Source of the DNA: a virus
Virus record (IMG/VR): IMGVR_UViG_3300025012_000068
Location: 1-64,000 of that record
Reading direction: 5' to 3' (one strand)
DNA: 64,000 nucleotides
The notes under the pieces were generated by a model, which was not told the origin of the DNA, did no database searches, and saw only the letters and a list, made by a program, of their open reading frames with translations. Shown here in pieces: positions 7,977 to 14,860 of this stretch. Each line of letters opens with the position of its first letter. The stretch's first letter is position 1. Position numbers and translations under genes: made by a program.

Positions 7977-8321
7977 CTACTGCCACACACCATTGACGCG
8001 AACAACCTGTGAACGCTCAATCCAAATAGATTGCTCTGTATCTTCATCCTTAAATTCTTCCTTCCAATGAATACGCCCAATTAATCGCTTTTCGGTTTTC
8101 TTTGGTCGCCTTGAAATTGTTATTTCTTCTTCCGTTTCCTCAAATCTTTGGTGGTCATCACACAATAGAAGTTCCTCTTTTTTCAAGGCAACTATTTCTG
8201 TTTTGATTTGAGCGATTAATTCCCATTTTTCGGCAATCTCCTGATTGATGTCCGCCCTACGCCTAACAGTACCTTGAACGCTATTGGCGGTTTCGTTGTT
8301 AATTGAAGTTTTCGTTTCCAT
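7977..8321 (-). CDS. cassette-encoded coiled-coil protein
   Basis: 114 aa. Residues ~25-65 are heptad-like (INQEIAEKWELIAQIKTEIV), with a basic C-terminal half (RRPKKTEKRLIGRIHWKEEF). No known domain. The R' box of its upstream attC lies in the codons for GTVRRR near residue 19. Its stop is followed within six bases by R'' of attC site 3. Base use is clearly more G/C-rich than the surrounding phage genes, which suggests recent acquisition. Confidence 0.65.
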   Translation of the reverse strand: METKTSINNETANSVQGTVRRRADINQEIAEKWELIAQIKTEIVALKKEELLLCDDHQRFEETEEEITISRRPKKTEKRLIGRIHWKEEFKDEDTEQSIWIERSQVVRVNGVWQ

Positions 8322-8392
8322 ATTTACTTTTGTTGTTTAATTAAAATTCGTGTTTCAAATCGCCAACAGCGTCAAGCTGCGGCACGTTATAA
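8261..8392 (-). repeat. attC-like recombination site 4
   Basis: 132 bp. R''-like TTATAAC (8386-8392); R'-like GTTAGGC (perfect GTTRRRY, 8261-8267) inside the 114-aa gene. The left arm (AAATCGCCAACAGCGTCAAG on plus, 8357-8376) pairs with the right arm (CTTGAACGCTATTGGCGGTT region, 8273-8294) with one bulge and few mismatches. Confidence 0.75.
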
Positions 8393-8401
8393 GTAATAAA
8401 A

Positions 8402-8659
8402 CTACTCATTTCTTTCTATTAATTCTTTTATATTTTCAATAACATAATAAAAGTTTTCACAAGTATCTTTTAAATCATCCCAATCTGTTCTACCCTCTAC
8501 AAAATCCTCTCTATTATTGAAAATATAAAAATACCCTCTATCATCTAAACTTTTTATCAATTTTAGAATTTCTTCCTTAGTTTTACTACTTATAACATCA
8601 GATATATTCAATTCTGATGTCTTATCTTCAAATGTTTTTATATGTTTTCTATCTTTCAT
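8402..8659 (-). CDS. cassette-encoded hypothetical protein
   Basis: 85 aa, acidic and aromatic (GYFYIFNNREDFVEGRTDWD), no recognised domain. The start codon lies within the upstream attC, and residues up to LNISDV are encoded by its right arm. No alternative start exists after the R' box, so the hybrid start is required. It ends nine bases before the R'' box of site 4. Confidence 0.6.
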   Translation of the reverse strand: MKDRKHIKTFEDKTSELNISDVISSKTKEEILKLIKSLDDRGYFYIFNNREDFVEGRTDWDDLKDTCENFYYVIENIKELIERNE

Positions 8660-8722
8660 CTTATTAATTTATTTTAGTTATATATTAAAATCAGAACTGA
8701 ATATATCTGATGAACGTTAGCA
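8590..8722 (-). repeat. attC-like recombination site 5
   Basis: 133 bp. R'' is TGCTAAC (plus GTTAGCA, 8716-8722); R' is GTTATAA (8590-8596). The arms are ATCAGATATATTCA (8597-8610) and TGAATATATCTGAT (8698-8711), a perfect 14-bp inverted repeat that continues with one mismatch. The site spans the start and first ~20 codons of the 85-aa gene. Confidence 0.8.
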
Positions 8723-8731
8723 GCAATAAGC

Positions 8732-8902
8732 CTATATCCGTTTAATAACATCACACATCTTTGAAAATTTATCTGCATCTATAATCACCTTCTTCTTTTT
8801 TGAGGTCGGCTTACTGCTTATAACAACATGTTTATTCAATTGCTGGCTTTCGTAGTCTGCAATTAACTTTTTCGCTTTTAAGTATTGTTTTTCTGTTATC
8901 AT
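8732..8902 (-). CDS. cassette-encoded 56-aa protein with shared N-terminus
   Basis: Starts MITEKQYLKAKKLIADYE and ends in a lysine-rich tail (SKKKKVIIDADKFSKM). The first 25 residues match those of the 80-aa gene at 21.1 kb (MITEKEYLKAKMIVEAYE) and a decayed copy at 17.1 kb. The C-terminal parts are unrelated. The break in similarity falls at the R' box (codons for HVVISS). It is headed by promoter repeat copy 2 and its stop lies ten bases before R'' of site 5. Confidence 0.65.
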   Translation of the reverse strand: MITEKQYLKAKKLIADYESQQLNKHVVISSKPTSKKKKVIIDADKFSKMCDVIKRI

Positions 8903-8952
8903 AATTTTTCGTTTTTAAAGTCGCAACTAAATAAACCTGCAAACTGTTATAT
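8818..8952 (-). repeat. attC-like recombination site 6
   Basis: 135 bp. R''-like ATATAAC (8946-8952) is the end of promoter repeat copy 2; R'-like GTTATAA is at 8818-8824 inside the 56-aa gene. The arms CAGGTTTATTTA and TGAATAAACATG pair with about two mismatches. Confidence 0.65.
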
Positions 8953-9060
8953 TTAATACAAAAATAAGAAATGTTTTTGATATATTAACATTTTTAGTAC
9001 TTTATTTTTGAACTAAATATAACAAGTAAATATAATTAATTGATAATCAATCTACTAAAT
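8946..9060 (-). promoter_or_regulatory. cassette promoter repeat, copy 2
   Basis: Nearly identical to copy 1: minus-strand TTA-N19-TATTTTTG, ending on ATATAAC, with the conserved flank AATTAATTGATAATCAATC. It stands at the head of the four-gene cassette run that ends at 7688. Promoter function is inferred from the consensus only. Confidence 0.65.
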
Positions 9061-9115
9061 GATAAATATAATACTCTTTGTGTATTATATATGGGTGAGG
9101 CTAAACTGAATAGTT

Positions 9116-9343
9116 TTATTGTGTTGCTTTACTAAATAAGTTTAGGTCTTTACTTTTCACTAATTCATTACACTCGCATTGACCCATTTGGAGTCCATTT
9201 CCACCATGTATCATTTCCACTTTATCGCCTCGCCTAACATATTGTTTTAGGTTTTTAAGCCAGTCAGTATCAGTGTAGCAGTGAGGTTCATGGCATGCTG
9301 CAAATATTTTATCACAACATGCATATTTAATAACTTGTATCAT
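9116..9343 (-). CDS. cysteine-rich hypothetical protein
   Basis: 75 aa with seven cysteines and two histidines in the N-terminal and middle parts (YACCDKIFAACHEPHCY, GQCECNEL), suggesting metal binding. Its start overlaps the stop of the upstream gene by four bases, so it is translationally linked to the polymerase operon rather than to the cassettes. Function unknown. Confidence 0.55.
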   Translation of the reverse strand: MIQVIKYACCDKIFAACHEPHCYTDTDWLKNLKQYVRRGDKVEMIHGGNGLQMGQCECNELVKSKDLNLFSKATQ

Positions 9344-9741
9344 GTTAGTTTTATTATTTTTTCTAATTTATATATATTGTCATTATATGAGAAGCATATA
9401 TAAACTGTTGAATTATTTACATTTGAACTTTTAATTTTTTCAAGGTCATTTTGTATTTGGTCATTTAAACAATTAAGATTTTTAATTCTTTTTACTTTTA
9501 CTTCTATTATATTGCCCCTATCTGTTAGTAAATCTGTATAAATGTCATTTGTAAATTTATAATTGAAATTTTCATATAACCATACTTCAGCCGTTTTACC
9601 TAATTTGACATTATTGGATATTATGTCATAACTTCTATGCCTTCTTGCAATACTAGAATTAAATATCCTATCAGCCTCTTCTTTTATTAATTTAGATAGT
9701 AAGGCTTTATCTTTAATATCTTCATATTTAAAACAAATCAT
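9340..9741 (-). CDS. putative restriction-endonuclease-like (PD-(D/E)XK) protein
   Basis: 133 aa. The central part GKTAEVWLYENFNYKFTNDI...RGNIIEVKVKR resembles the alpha-beta core of PD-(D/E)XK nucleases (E...D...ExK), with the final ExK as EVKVK. No flanking DNA-binding domain. It overlaps the end of the polymerase C-terminal gene by 14 bases. The nuclease call is tentative. Confidence 0.4.
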   Translation of the reverse strand: MICFKYEDIKDKALLSKLIKEEADRIFNSSIARRHRSYDIISNNVKLGKTAEVWLYENFNYKFTNDIYTDLLTDRGNIIEVKVKRIKNLNCLNDQIQNDLEKIKSSNVNNSTVYICFSYNDNIYKLEKIIKLT

Positions 9742-11431
9742 TAAAATACATTACATTTTTTTCTATTAATGGCATATCCATAGCTTCTAGAGCCCTATTC
9801 AATGGATTTAAAATAATAACATTAAATTGCTCATCATAATCTACGTGAGGCGCAAACTCAATTGGAAATTTTCCAGGTAAATAACTAAATGCATCTATCT
9901 TATACGTATCATCAGGCATACAATTATAAAATCTAACCTTATCTCCGGTTCTTACCTTTTTATATTTTTTGCGTATATTATCAGTTTGCTTATATAATAA
10001 ATGGTTATAATAACCAGCGGACCTTGGATAGATAGATGCGCCTTTTGCAAATACTAATTGATCGTCATCTTTAATGACATATTTTTTAAATGTTCGTAGA
10101 TTAAAATTCATACTAAACTCATCAGGGTGTAGCCCTTTAAATTCTTCTTTATATTCTAATAATTTATTTAATATCTCATCCATATTTAAAGAGTCGCCAT
10201 TCTTTAAAATAATCTTAATTAATTCTGTACCTTTAGCCCGTGCCCATTTTGGTAAAGACGCTTTTACTAAATCAAACCCCTTAGGTAATAAATACGACTC
10301 AGGTAATAGTCTATCCTCAAATGCAACATCTAATATATAATTTTTTTTTGCAATAAAAATACCACTATTACTAATATGCTCTAATTTAAAATCATGGGTG
10401 TTTATTGCATTATACGACTTAGCGTATTCTTCAAATTTATTATTTAAATAAGAATTCATCCTATATTTAATTATATCAGCTGCAAATAATATAGGACTTA
10501 TTTTTAATGTATCAAACCCCTCTATCGACTTTATAATATAATCATAATTAATATAACCAGAATTGTGAACTAAAATATCATTAGCAATAAACGTATGAGT
10601 TGCATCATCCATTTCAATATCATATACCCACTCATCTTCGAATTCACCTATACATTTACATTCAGATATATCTTCAAATTGATAATTAAAATTTAAGTCT
10701 AATTCGTTAATTGTTAAAATTTTATCAATTTTTGTATTAATTTCAGATGGCTTAATTTTTAATTGTATTCCATCGTGAAATACAATTAGTGAATGATCTT
10801 CTGTGCATATTATTGATTTTCCAGACTTAGACCTCAATAACCATTTTTTCTTTTTTACTTTATGCCTAATCAGTTTTTTAGGTTTTGCATAATATAAGGT
10901 ATTATTAAAATTTAATATTCTAAAATTAGAAATACCAATTATCTCATTCCCATTTTTTAATTTAATAATACTATTAATTTTATAACATAATTTAAAAAAA
11001 TCTTTAATTTTAATTTTTCCTATATTTTTTACATAAATTATTGAATTTTCGTTGACGCTATCCGTGTCAACATATATTATAGGTGGCCCTTTTGTTATTT
11101 TTATAGGATTAATTTTTAAATGATCTATACTTAATTTTTTATGAAGCTCTTTATCAAGATGCCACTCATTAATAAAATAATGTTCTATTACCTTATCCGT
11201 ATACTTAATAATATCTTGACCTTGCAAAGTTATTGACGCCGCTATGTCTAAATTGAAAAATGCGAAGGAATTTTGACCTGATGAACCATAATAGCTATTT
11301 AATATAATCTTAAATGCACTATCTTGCAGTTTGAGTTTATTAATTAATGCTTTAAGTTCGTCTTTAGTTAAAGTATTAATATAATCTTGTCTAGTATTAT
11401 GATCTTTAAGTAAGTTTAAATCTATTGCCAT
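9728..11431 (-). CDS. family B DNA polymerase, C-terminal half, with mini-intein
   Basis: 567 aa. It starts in the fingers helices, then has motif B (KIILNSYYGSSGQNSFAFFN, residues ~41-60) and motif C (YVDTD-S), interrupted after D124 by an intein and resuming as SGYINYDY. The palm and thumb follow, and it ends in YFNDLF, a probable sliding-clamp peptide like the T4 gp43 tail. The exonuclease domain and motif A (DxxSLYP) are missing; they are encoded at 44621-46057 on the other strand. Each half ends or starts cleanly inside the fingers, so the polymerase must assemble from two chains after splicing. Confidence 0.9.
   Translation of the reverse strand: MAIDLNLLKDHNTRQDYINTLTKDELKALINKLKLQDSAFKIILNSYYGSSGQNSFAFFNLDIAASITLQGQDIIKYTDKVIEHYFINEWHLDKELHKKLSIDHLKINPIKITKGPPIIYVDTDSVNENSIIYVKNIGKIKIKDFFKLCYKINSIIKLKNGNEIIGISNFRILNFNNTLYYAKPKKLIRHKVKKKKWLLRSKSGKSIICTEDHSLIVFHDGIQLKIKPSEINTKIDKILTINELDLNFNYQFEDISECKCIGEFEDEWVYDIEMDDATHTFIANDILVHNSGYINYDYIIKSIEGFDTLKISPILFAADIIKYRMNSYLNNKFEEYAKSYNAINTHDFKLEHISNSGIFIAKKNYILDVAFEDRLLPESYLLPKGFDLVKASLPKWARAKGTELIKIILKNGDSLNMDEILNKLLEYKEEFKGLHPDEFSMNFNLRTFKKYVIKDDDQLVFAKGASIYPRSAGYYNHLLYKQTDNIRKKYKKVRTGDKVRFYNCMPDDTYKIDAFSYLPGKFPIEFAPHVDYDEQFNVIILNPLNRALEAMDMPLIEKNVMYFNDLF
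10562..11059 (-). other. mini-intein at polymerase motif C
   Basis: 166 aa, residues 125-290 of the polymerase half. It starts S-VNENSII directly after DTD, has block B TEDHSLIV (TxxH) and ends in the F/G region YDIEMDDATHTFIANDILVHN before +1 Ser. There is no LAGLIDADG or HNH endonuclease insert. The insertion site splits the catalytic DTD-S, the known Pol-c position of archaeal and viral PolB inteins. Splicing is needed for activity. The last residue N290 and S+1 fit a class 1 mechanism. Confidence 0.88.
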
Positions 11432-11496
11432 ATGACTTAAATTTTTGGTATTAGGTATCTAAAATAAAATAGGTTTACTATATTATAAAAGATAAT

Positions 11497-11964
11497 TTAC
11501 AAAAAGATAGTGTATAGTTTTATTAATAGGCCAATTAAGAATACTATGTATAATACCCATATTATATTTGTTTCATTCCATTTATATTTTATTTTTATTA
11601 TAAATGCGTAATGGTCTTTAGTACATATTTTTTCCGTTTTCATTTTAATTAGGTCTAGTATTCCGTATTCTAAAAAAACGTCATTATATTTTTTAAATTC
11701 ATGTTTAAGGTATTCTACCTCTAATCTATTTAATTCTTCTTTATTTTCTTCTTCTATAAGAAATTCAGGAGGTAAATTAATAACAGAGTATAGCCTATTA
11801 ATATAGTCTTTTCTAAGTTCTAGGGTATCCCCTATTATTTTATTATTTTTCATCTGTTTTAATGCAGATATATATTTTAAGTAAATATTTACTTCTAAAA
11901 CAATATTATAAAATTTGTTAATTATAAAGTTAGGATTTATAAAATTAGGTATAGAAAGTCTCAT
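11497..11964 (-). CDS. tail-anchored membrane protein
   Basis: 155 aa. A soluble helical N-terminal part (~125 aa) precedes a single hydrophobic C-terminal helix (IIWVLYIVFLIGLLIKLY). Not recognised. It sits nine bases downstream of the ECF-like sigma gene. A pairing like that of a sigma factor with a membrane regulator is conceivable, but nothing in the sequence shows an anti-sigma domain. Confidence 0.5.
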   Translation of the reverse strand: MRLSIPNFINPNFIINKFYNIVLEVNIYLKYISALKQMKNNKIIGDTLELRKDYINRLYSVINLPPEFLIEEENKEELNRLEVEYLKHEFKKYNDVFLEYGILDLIKMKTEKICTKDHYAFIIKIKYKWNETNIIWVLYIVFLIGLLIKLYTIFL

Positions 11965-11972
11965 AATTTATT

Positions 11973-12578
11973 TTATTTTAAAATTTCATTTGCTAGTTCT
12001 ACTATATGTTTTTTCTCTGATAATTTAGCTAAAACCTGTATTCGTGATTGACGAATTAAGGTTTTAATAGTATCAATATTTATATTATATTTAACCGATA
12101 TATCCTTATATTTCATTCTATTTATTTCCCTGTCAATAAGAACTTCCTTTTTTCTACCATTTAATTTAAGTATTTCTGAAACTACTGTATTATATAAAGT
12201 TTCGAAGTCTTTTTCTGAATTAAAGATTTCAAAGCTATTAAACTCTTTTTTAGAGCCGGTATCATGAAAAATAGTTAATGTGACTGTATTTTTTTTATAA
12301 TTTATAAATTGTAAGGCGTCATACCTAGCTATACTATATATCCATGTACTAAATCTCCAATTTTCATTATACATATCAATTTTTTGCCAAAGCTTAATCA
12401 TAACTTCTGATGAAATATCATTAGAGTCGTCATAGTCTTTCACTATTTTATATATATATAACTGAACTTGCGGTAATATTAAGTTATATAGTTTATTATA
12501 AACTAATTTAGATTTTGTTCTTTTAAATTCAATAGATAATTCTTGTATTAATTCATTTTTTTTTACAGGTAGTTTCAT
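11973..12578 (-). CDS. ECF-like sigma-70 family RNA polymerase sigma factor
   Basis: 201 aa with sigma region 2 (DDSNDISSEVMIKLWQKIDM then WRFSTWIYSIARYDALQFIN) and region 4 (RKKEVLIDREINRMKYKDIS...DTIKTLIRQSRIQVLAKL). The W-F-STW-IYSIAR signature is typical of extracytoplasmic-function sigma factors. It would redirect host RNA polymerase. It differs from the gp55-like late sigma at 32.0 kb, so the phage encodes two sigma-like factors. Confidence 0.82.
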   Translation of the reverse strand: MKLPVKKNELIQELSIEFKRTKSKLVYNKLYNLILPQVQLYIYKIVKDYDDSNDISSEVMIKLWQKIDMYNENWRFSTWIYSIARYDALQFINYKKNTVTLTIFHDTGSKKEFNSFEIFNSEKDFETLYNTVVSEILKLNGRKKEVLIDREINRMKYKDISVKYNINIDTIKTLIRQSRIQVLAKLSEKKHIVELANEILK

Positions 12579-12594
12579 ATAATGGTTTTTAAGA

Positions 12595-13373
12595 TTAAAT
12601 TAAATTTGTAGTGTTTAGCATTCCATCTAAATGTAATAATGATATTTTATTTTTTAATAACGTCTCACTTAAGTTTTTACTATTAATATATTTAAAAAAG
12701 TCGCAGTCTAAGGCTCTTCCAGTTTCTTGTAAATATTCAAGACTAGGTTGTGATTTAATAATAAACTCATAAGATTCTTTATCTAATTTATATCCTCTAT
12801 TCAAAAACTTAATTATTCTTTCAAAGTATATAAATCTATTATTTTTAATTTTTGCTAATTTAATTATTTTTTGTTGTAAATCATTAATTGAATTATCAAA
12901 GTAATATATATCATTTCCATCAAACCCAAACTGGCATATGGTAAAATCAAAATCATAAATACAAGACTCTATAGTGGGATAGTTTTGGCCTATCATTACT
13001 TGAATATGATTATCGTTATTGATAAAATCTAATTTATACACTCTTGGATCATTACGTAAATTAAGTAGAGGTTTATGGTTTTTAGTAGAGACTTCATCTT
13101 TAATATATTTAATAAGATTTCTTTCTTTTTTATTTTTAGAATGTTCTAAAGAAATCTCATAAGTATCTAGCAAATTATTGTTTATTATAAAGCGTATAGA
13201 GTCTTCTCTATTTTTTGAAAAAATATCTATATCATTATATTTAGTATTATCTAAAATATCTCTAATACACCCTCCTGCTATCCAATTATTTTCGTATTTA
13301 AATTTAGGTATTAAATTATGTATTAAATTACCATCTTTTTTTGCAGACAGTTAGTCTCAATATCAGTATCCAT
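12595..13373 (-). CDS. nucleotidyltransferase (poly(A) polymerase/CCA-like head), frame-interrupted
   Basis: The downstream frame encodes WIAGGCIRDILDNTKYNDID, the GG-xRD...DxD signature of class II CCA-adding/poly(A)-polymerase-type nucleotidyltransferases. That frame has no start codon of its own. The only ATG (13373) begins MDTDIETNCLQKK in the 0 frame and reaches A-AAA-AAG at 13335-13342. A -1 slip there joins exactly to DGNLIHNLIP and the nucleotidyltransferase frame, giving about 259 aa. Either a programmed -1 frameshift or a one-base deletion in the A run explains it. Substrate unknown. Confidence 0.6.
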
Positions 13374-13419
13374 TAAAAAACGATTTAGTAAATAGTTTTT
13401 GTAAAAGTATAAAAATAAA

Positions 13420-14010
13420 TTAAATAAAAATATATTTTATTCCATTAATATTAAAATAACACTCTAAGTCTTCAGGTAAGTACTCGGTGCTATTTATCAG
13501 TTCTTTACCAATTTTTATAGATTTTTGATTTTTTCTCCATAGAAAAATACCATCTCTTTTTTTAGTAAACCCATATATAAATTTAGTTTGTTTATTTGAT
13601 TCTACTATAGATTTAATCATTCTTAAAAAATTAATATCTGACATTTCTTTAGGTTTCAATATAAAAATATTTTGTTCAAATTTAAGTTTTTGTCTATCTC
13701 CTATATTATCTTCAGCTCGCGTTACTCCTTCTTGTACTGCAAATTTAAAATTAAGTTTTAATAAATTTATAGAAAGTTCTTCTATTAATAATTTGTTATC
13801 AATTTCTTTATTTTTATTATTCCAAACTGTTATAATTGTAAACGGTATTTTTTCTTCTATTGCATTTTTAATTTCATAAAAACCAATAGGAGATAATGTG
13901 TTATTATTTCCATTAACTGCAGAACTAAATTTTTTGTCTTTACTATAAACTCGAGGTAGTGGAACATTTATAATATTATGGTAAGCTTCAAATAATTTAA
14001 CATATTCCAT
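13420..14010 (-). CDS. hypothetical protein with N-terminal LFE motif
   Basis: 196 aa beginning MEYVKLFEAYHNIINVPLPR. The N-terminal YVKLFE segment recurs in proteins at 20.3 and 58.0 kb that are otherwise unrelated. The body is alpha/beta-like (PFTIITVWNNKNKEIDN, FIYGFTKKRDGIFLWRK), without a recognised domain. T4 core and internal head proteins start with a similar short amphipathic tag, so capsid targeting is a hypothesis. Confidence 0.5.
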   Translation of the reverse strand: MEYVKLFEAYHNIINVPLPRVYSKDKKFSSAVNGNNNTLSPIGFYEIKNAIEEKIPFTIITVWNNKNKEIDNKLLIEELSINLLKLNFKFAVQEGVTRAEDNIGDRQKLKFEQNIFILKPKEMSDINFLRMIKSIVESNKQTKFIYGFTKKRDGIFLWRKNQKSIKIGKELINSTEYLPEDLECYFNINGIKYIFI

Positions 14011-14049
14011 GTTATTATTTATTCAATTTTTAAATTAATAGAATTTTAA

Positions 14050-14367
14050 TTATTCTAATTTATCAAGTTCTTCTTTCAATCTTTCAAGAAAAGACTCTTC
14101 TCCATCATCTCCAGATAATAACCAATCAATTCGGTGAGCGTATATTGCAGCAGTTCTTAGTATTTTTATAGCATCTTTCATTTTTTCTTGAATTTCAATA
14201 GGATAAGCTGCATAATATTTTTCATCAGGATATTTACTATAATACTCATCGGTATAATATAGCTCATCCTTTGGTTTTAAAGTACCCTGTTTATTAAGTT
14301 CATTTTCAATAGAATCTGCAATATTACTAACATGATATTGCTGGTAATCAAAGTGTCCGCCTGACAT
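14050..14367 (-). CDS. conserved MSGGHFDY-family phage protein
   Basis: 105 aa starting MSGGHFDYQQYHVSNIADSI, a start I recognise from a widespread phage and bacterial hypothetical family. A Tyr/Asp/Glu-rich middle (DEYYSKYPDEKYYAAYP) and an acidic C-terminal helix follow. No function is known for the family. It lies in a run of short minus-strand genes. Confidence 0.6.
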   Translation of the reverse strand: MSGGHFDYQQYHVSNIADSIENELNKQGTLKPKDELYYTDEYYSKYPDEKYYAAYPIEIQEKMKDAIKILRTAAIYAHRIDWLLSGDDGEESFLERLKEELDKLE

Positions 14368-14405
14368 ATTTTAAAAAATTAGAATTTATAATAGTTTATT
14401 TAGAA

Positions 14406-14612
14406 TTATTGTTCTTGATTTAGTATTTTAGTTATTTTAGAATTAATATCCGACATTTTTTCAAAATATAGGCTTTCCTGTTTTTTAAGACTTATTTTTT
14501 CATTAGGGTCATCTGATAATAATCCCTTTATTTTAAATTCATTACTTTTAGCTCTATATTCATCTTGAGTAGAATATAAGTTTTTTATGTGTTCTAAGGT
14601 TTCAGTAGTCAT
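14406..14612 (-). CDS. small helical hypothetical protein
   Basis: 68 aa, charged and helical (LYFEKMSDINSKITKIL), probably coiled coil. No recognised domain. Same strand and spacing as its neighbours. Confidence 0.45.
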   Translation of the reverse strand: MTTETLEHIKNLYSTQDEYRAKSNEFKIKGLLSDDPNEKISLKKQESLYFEKMSDINSKITKILNQEQ

Positions 14613-14623
14613 AATATATTTAT

Positions 14624-14860
14624 TTATAATGGATGGTAGTTTGTAATTTTGAATTTAATAAAATCTAGTTTTTTATCTGTACAGTTTTCGCAAAGGTGAG
14701 CGTTCCATTCTTTCAAATCTTTAGAACTTCCAAATCCCCAATTTGCACTTAATTTTAGATATTCAAATCCATACTCCGTATTACACATTTTACCACATGA
14801 GTCACACACTATATCTTTAAGTACGTCTACTTCTTTTAATTCTTTAGTTATTACTTTCAT
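14624..14860 (-). CDS. zinc-ribbon protein
   Basis: 78 aa with CDSCGKMC and CENC, a four-cysteine zinc ribbon, around a conserved-looking FEYLKLSANWGFGSSKDLKE. It overlaps the start region of its downstream neighbours closely and its start overlaps the stop of the 216-aa gene. Function unknown. Confidence 0.55.
   Translation of the reverse strand: MKVITKELKEVDVLKDIVCDSCGKMCNTEYGFEYLKLSANWGFGSSKDLKEWNAHLCENCTDKKLDFIKFKITNYHPL

Noticed and set aside
7393-8952. CRISPR array
   Set aside because: The repeats are inverted pairs around genes of varied length, not short direct repeats with uniform spacers, and no cas gene is present.
7516-9060. The 115-bp repeats as MITEs or IS ends
   Set aside because: They have partial inverted symmetry, but I see no target-site duplications and no transposase. 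Four of five copies join an attC R'' box exactly, which favours a cassette-associated promoter element.
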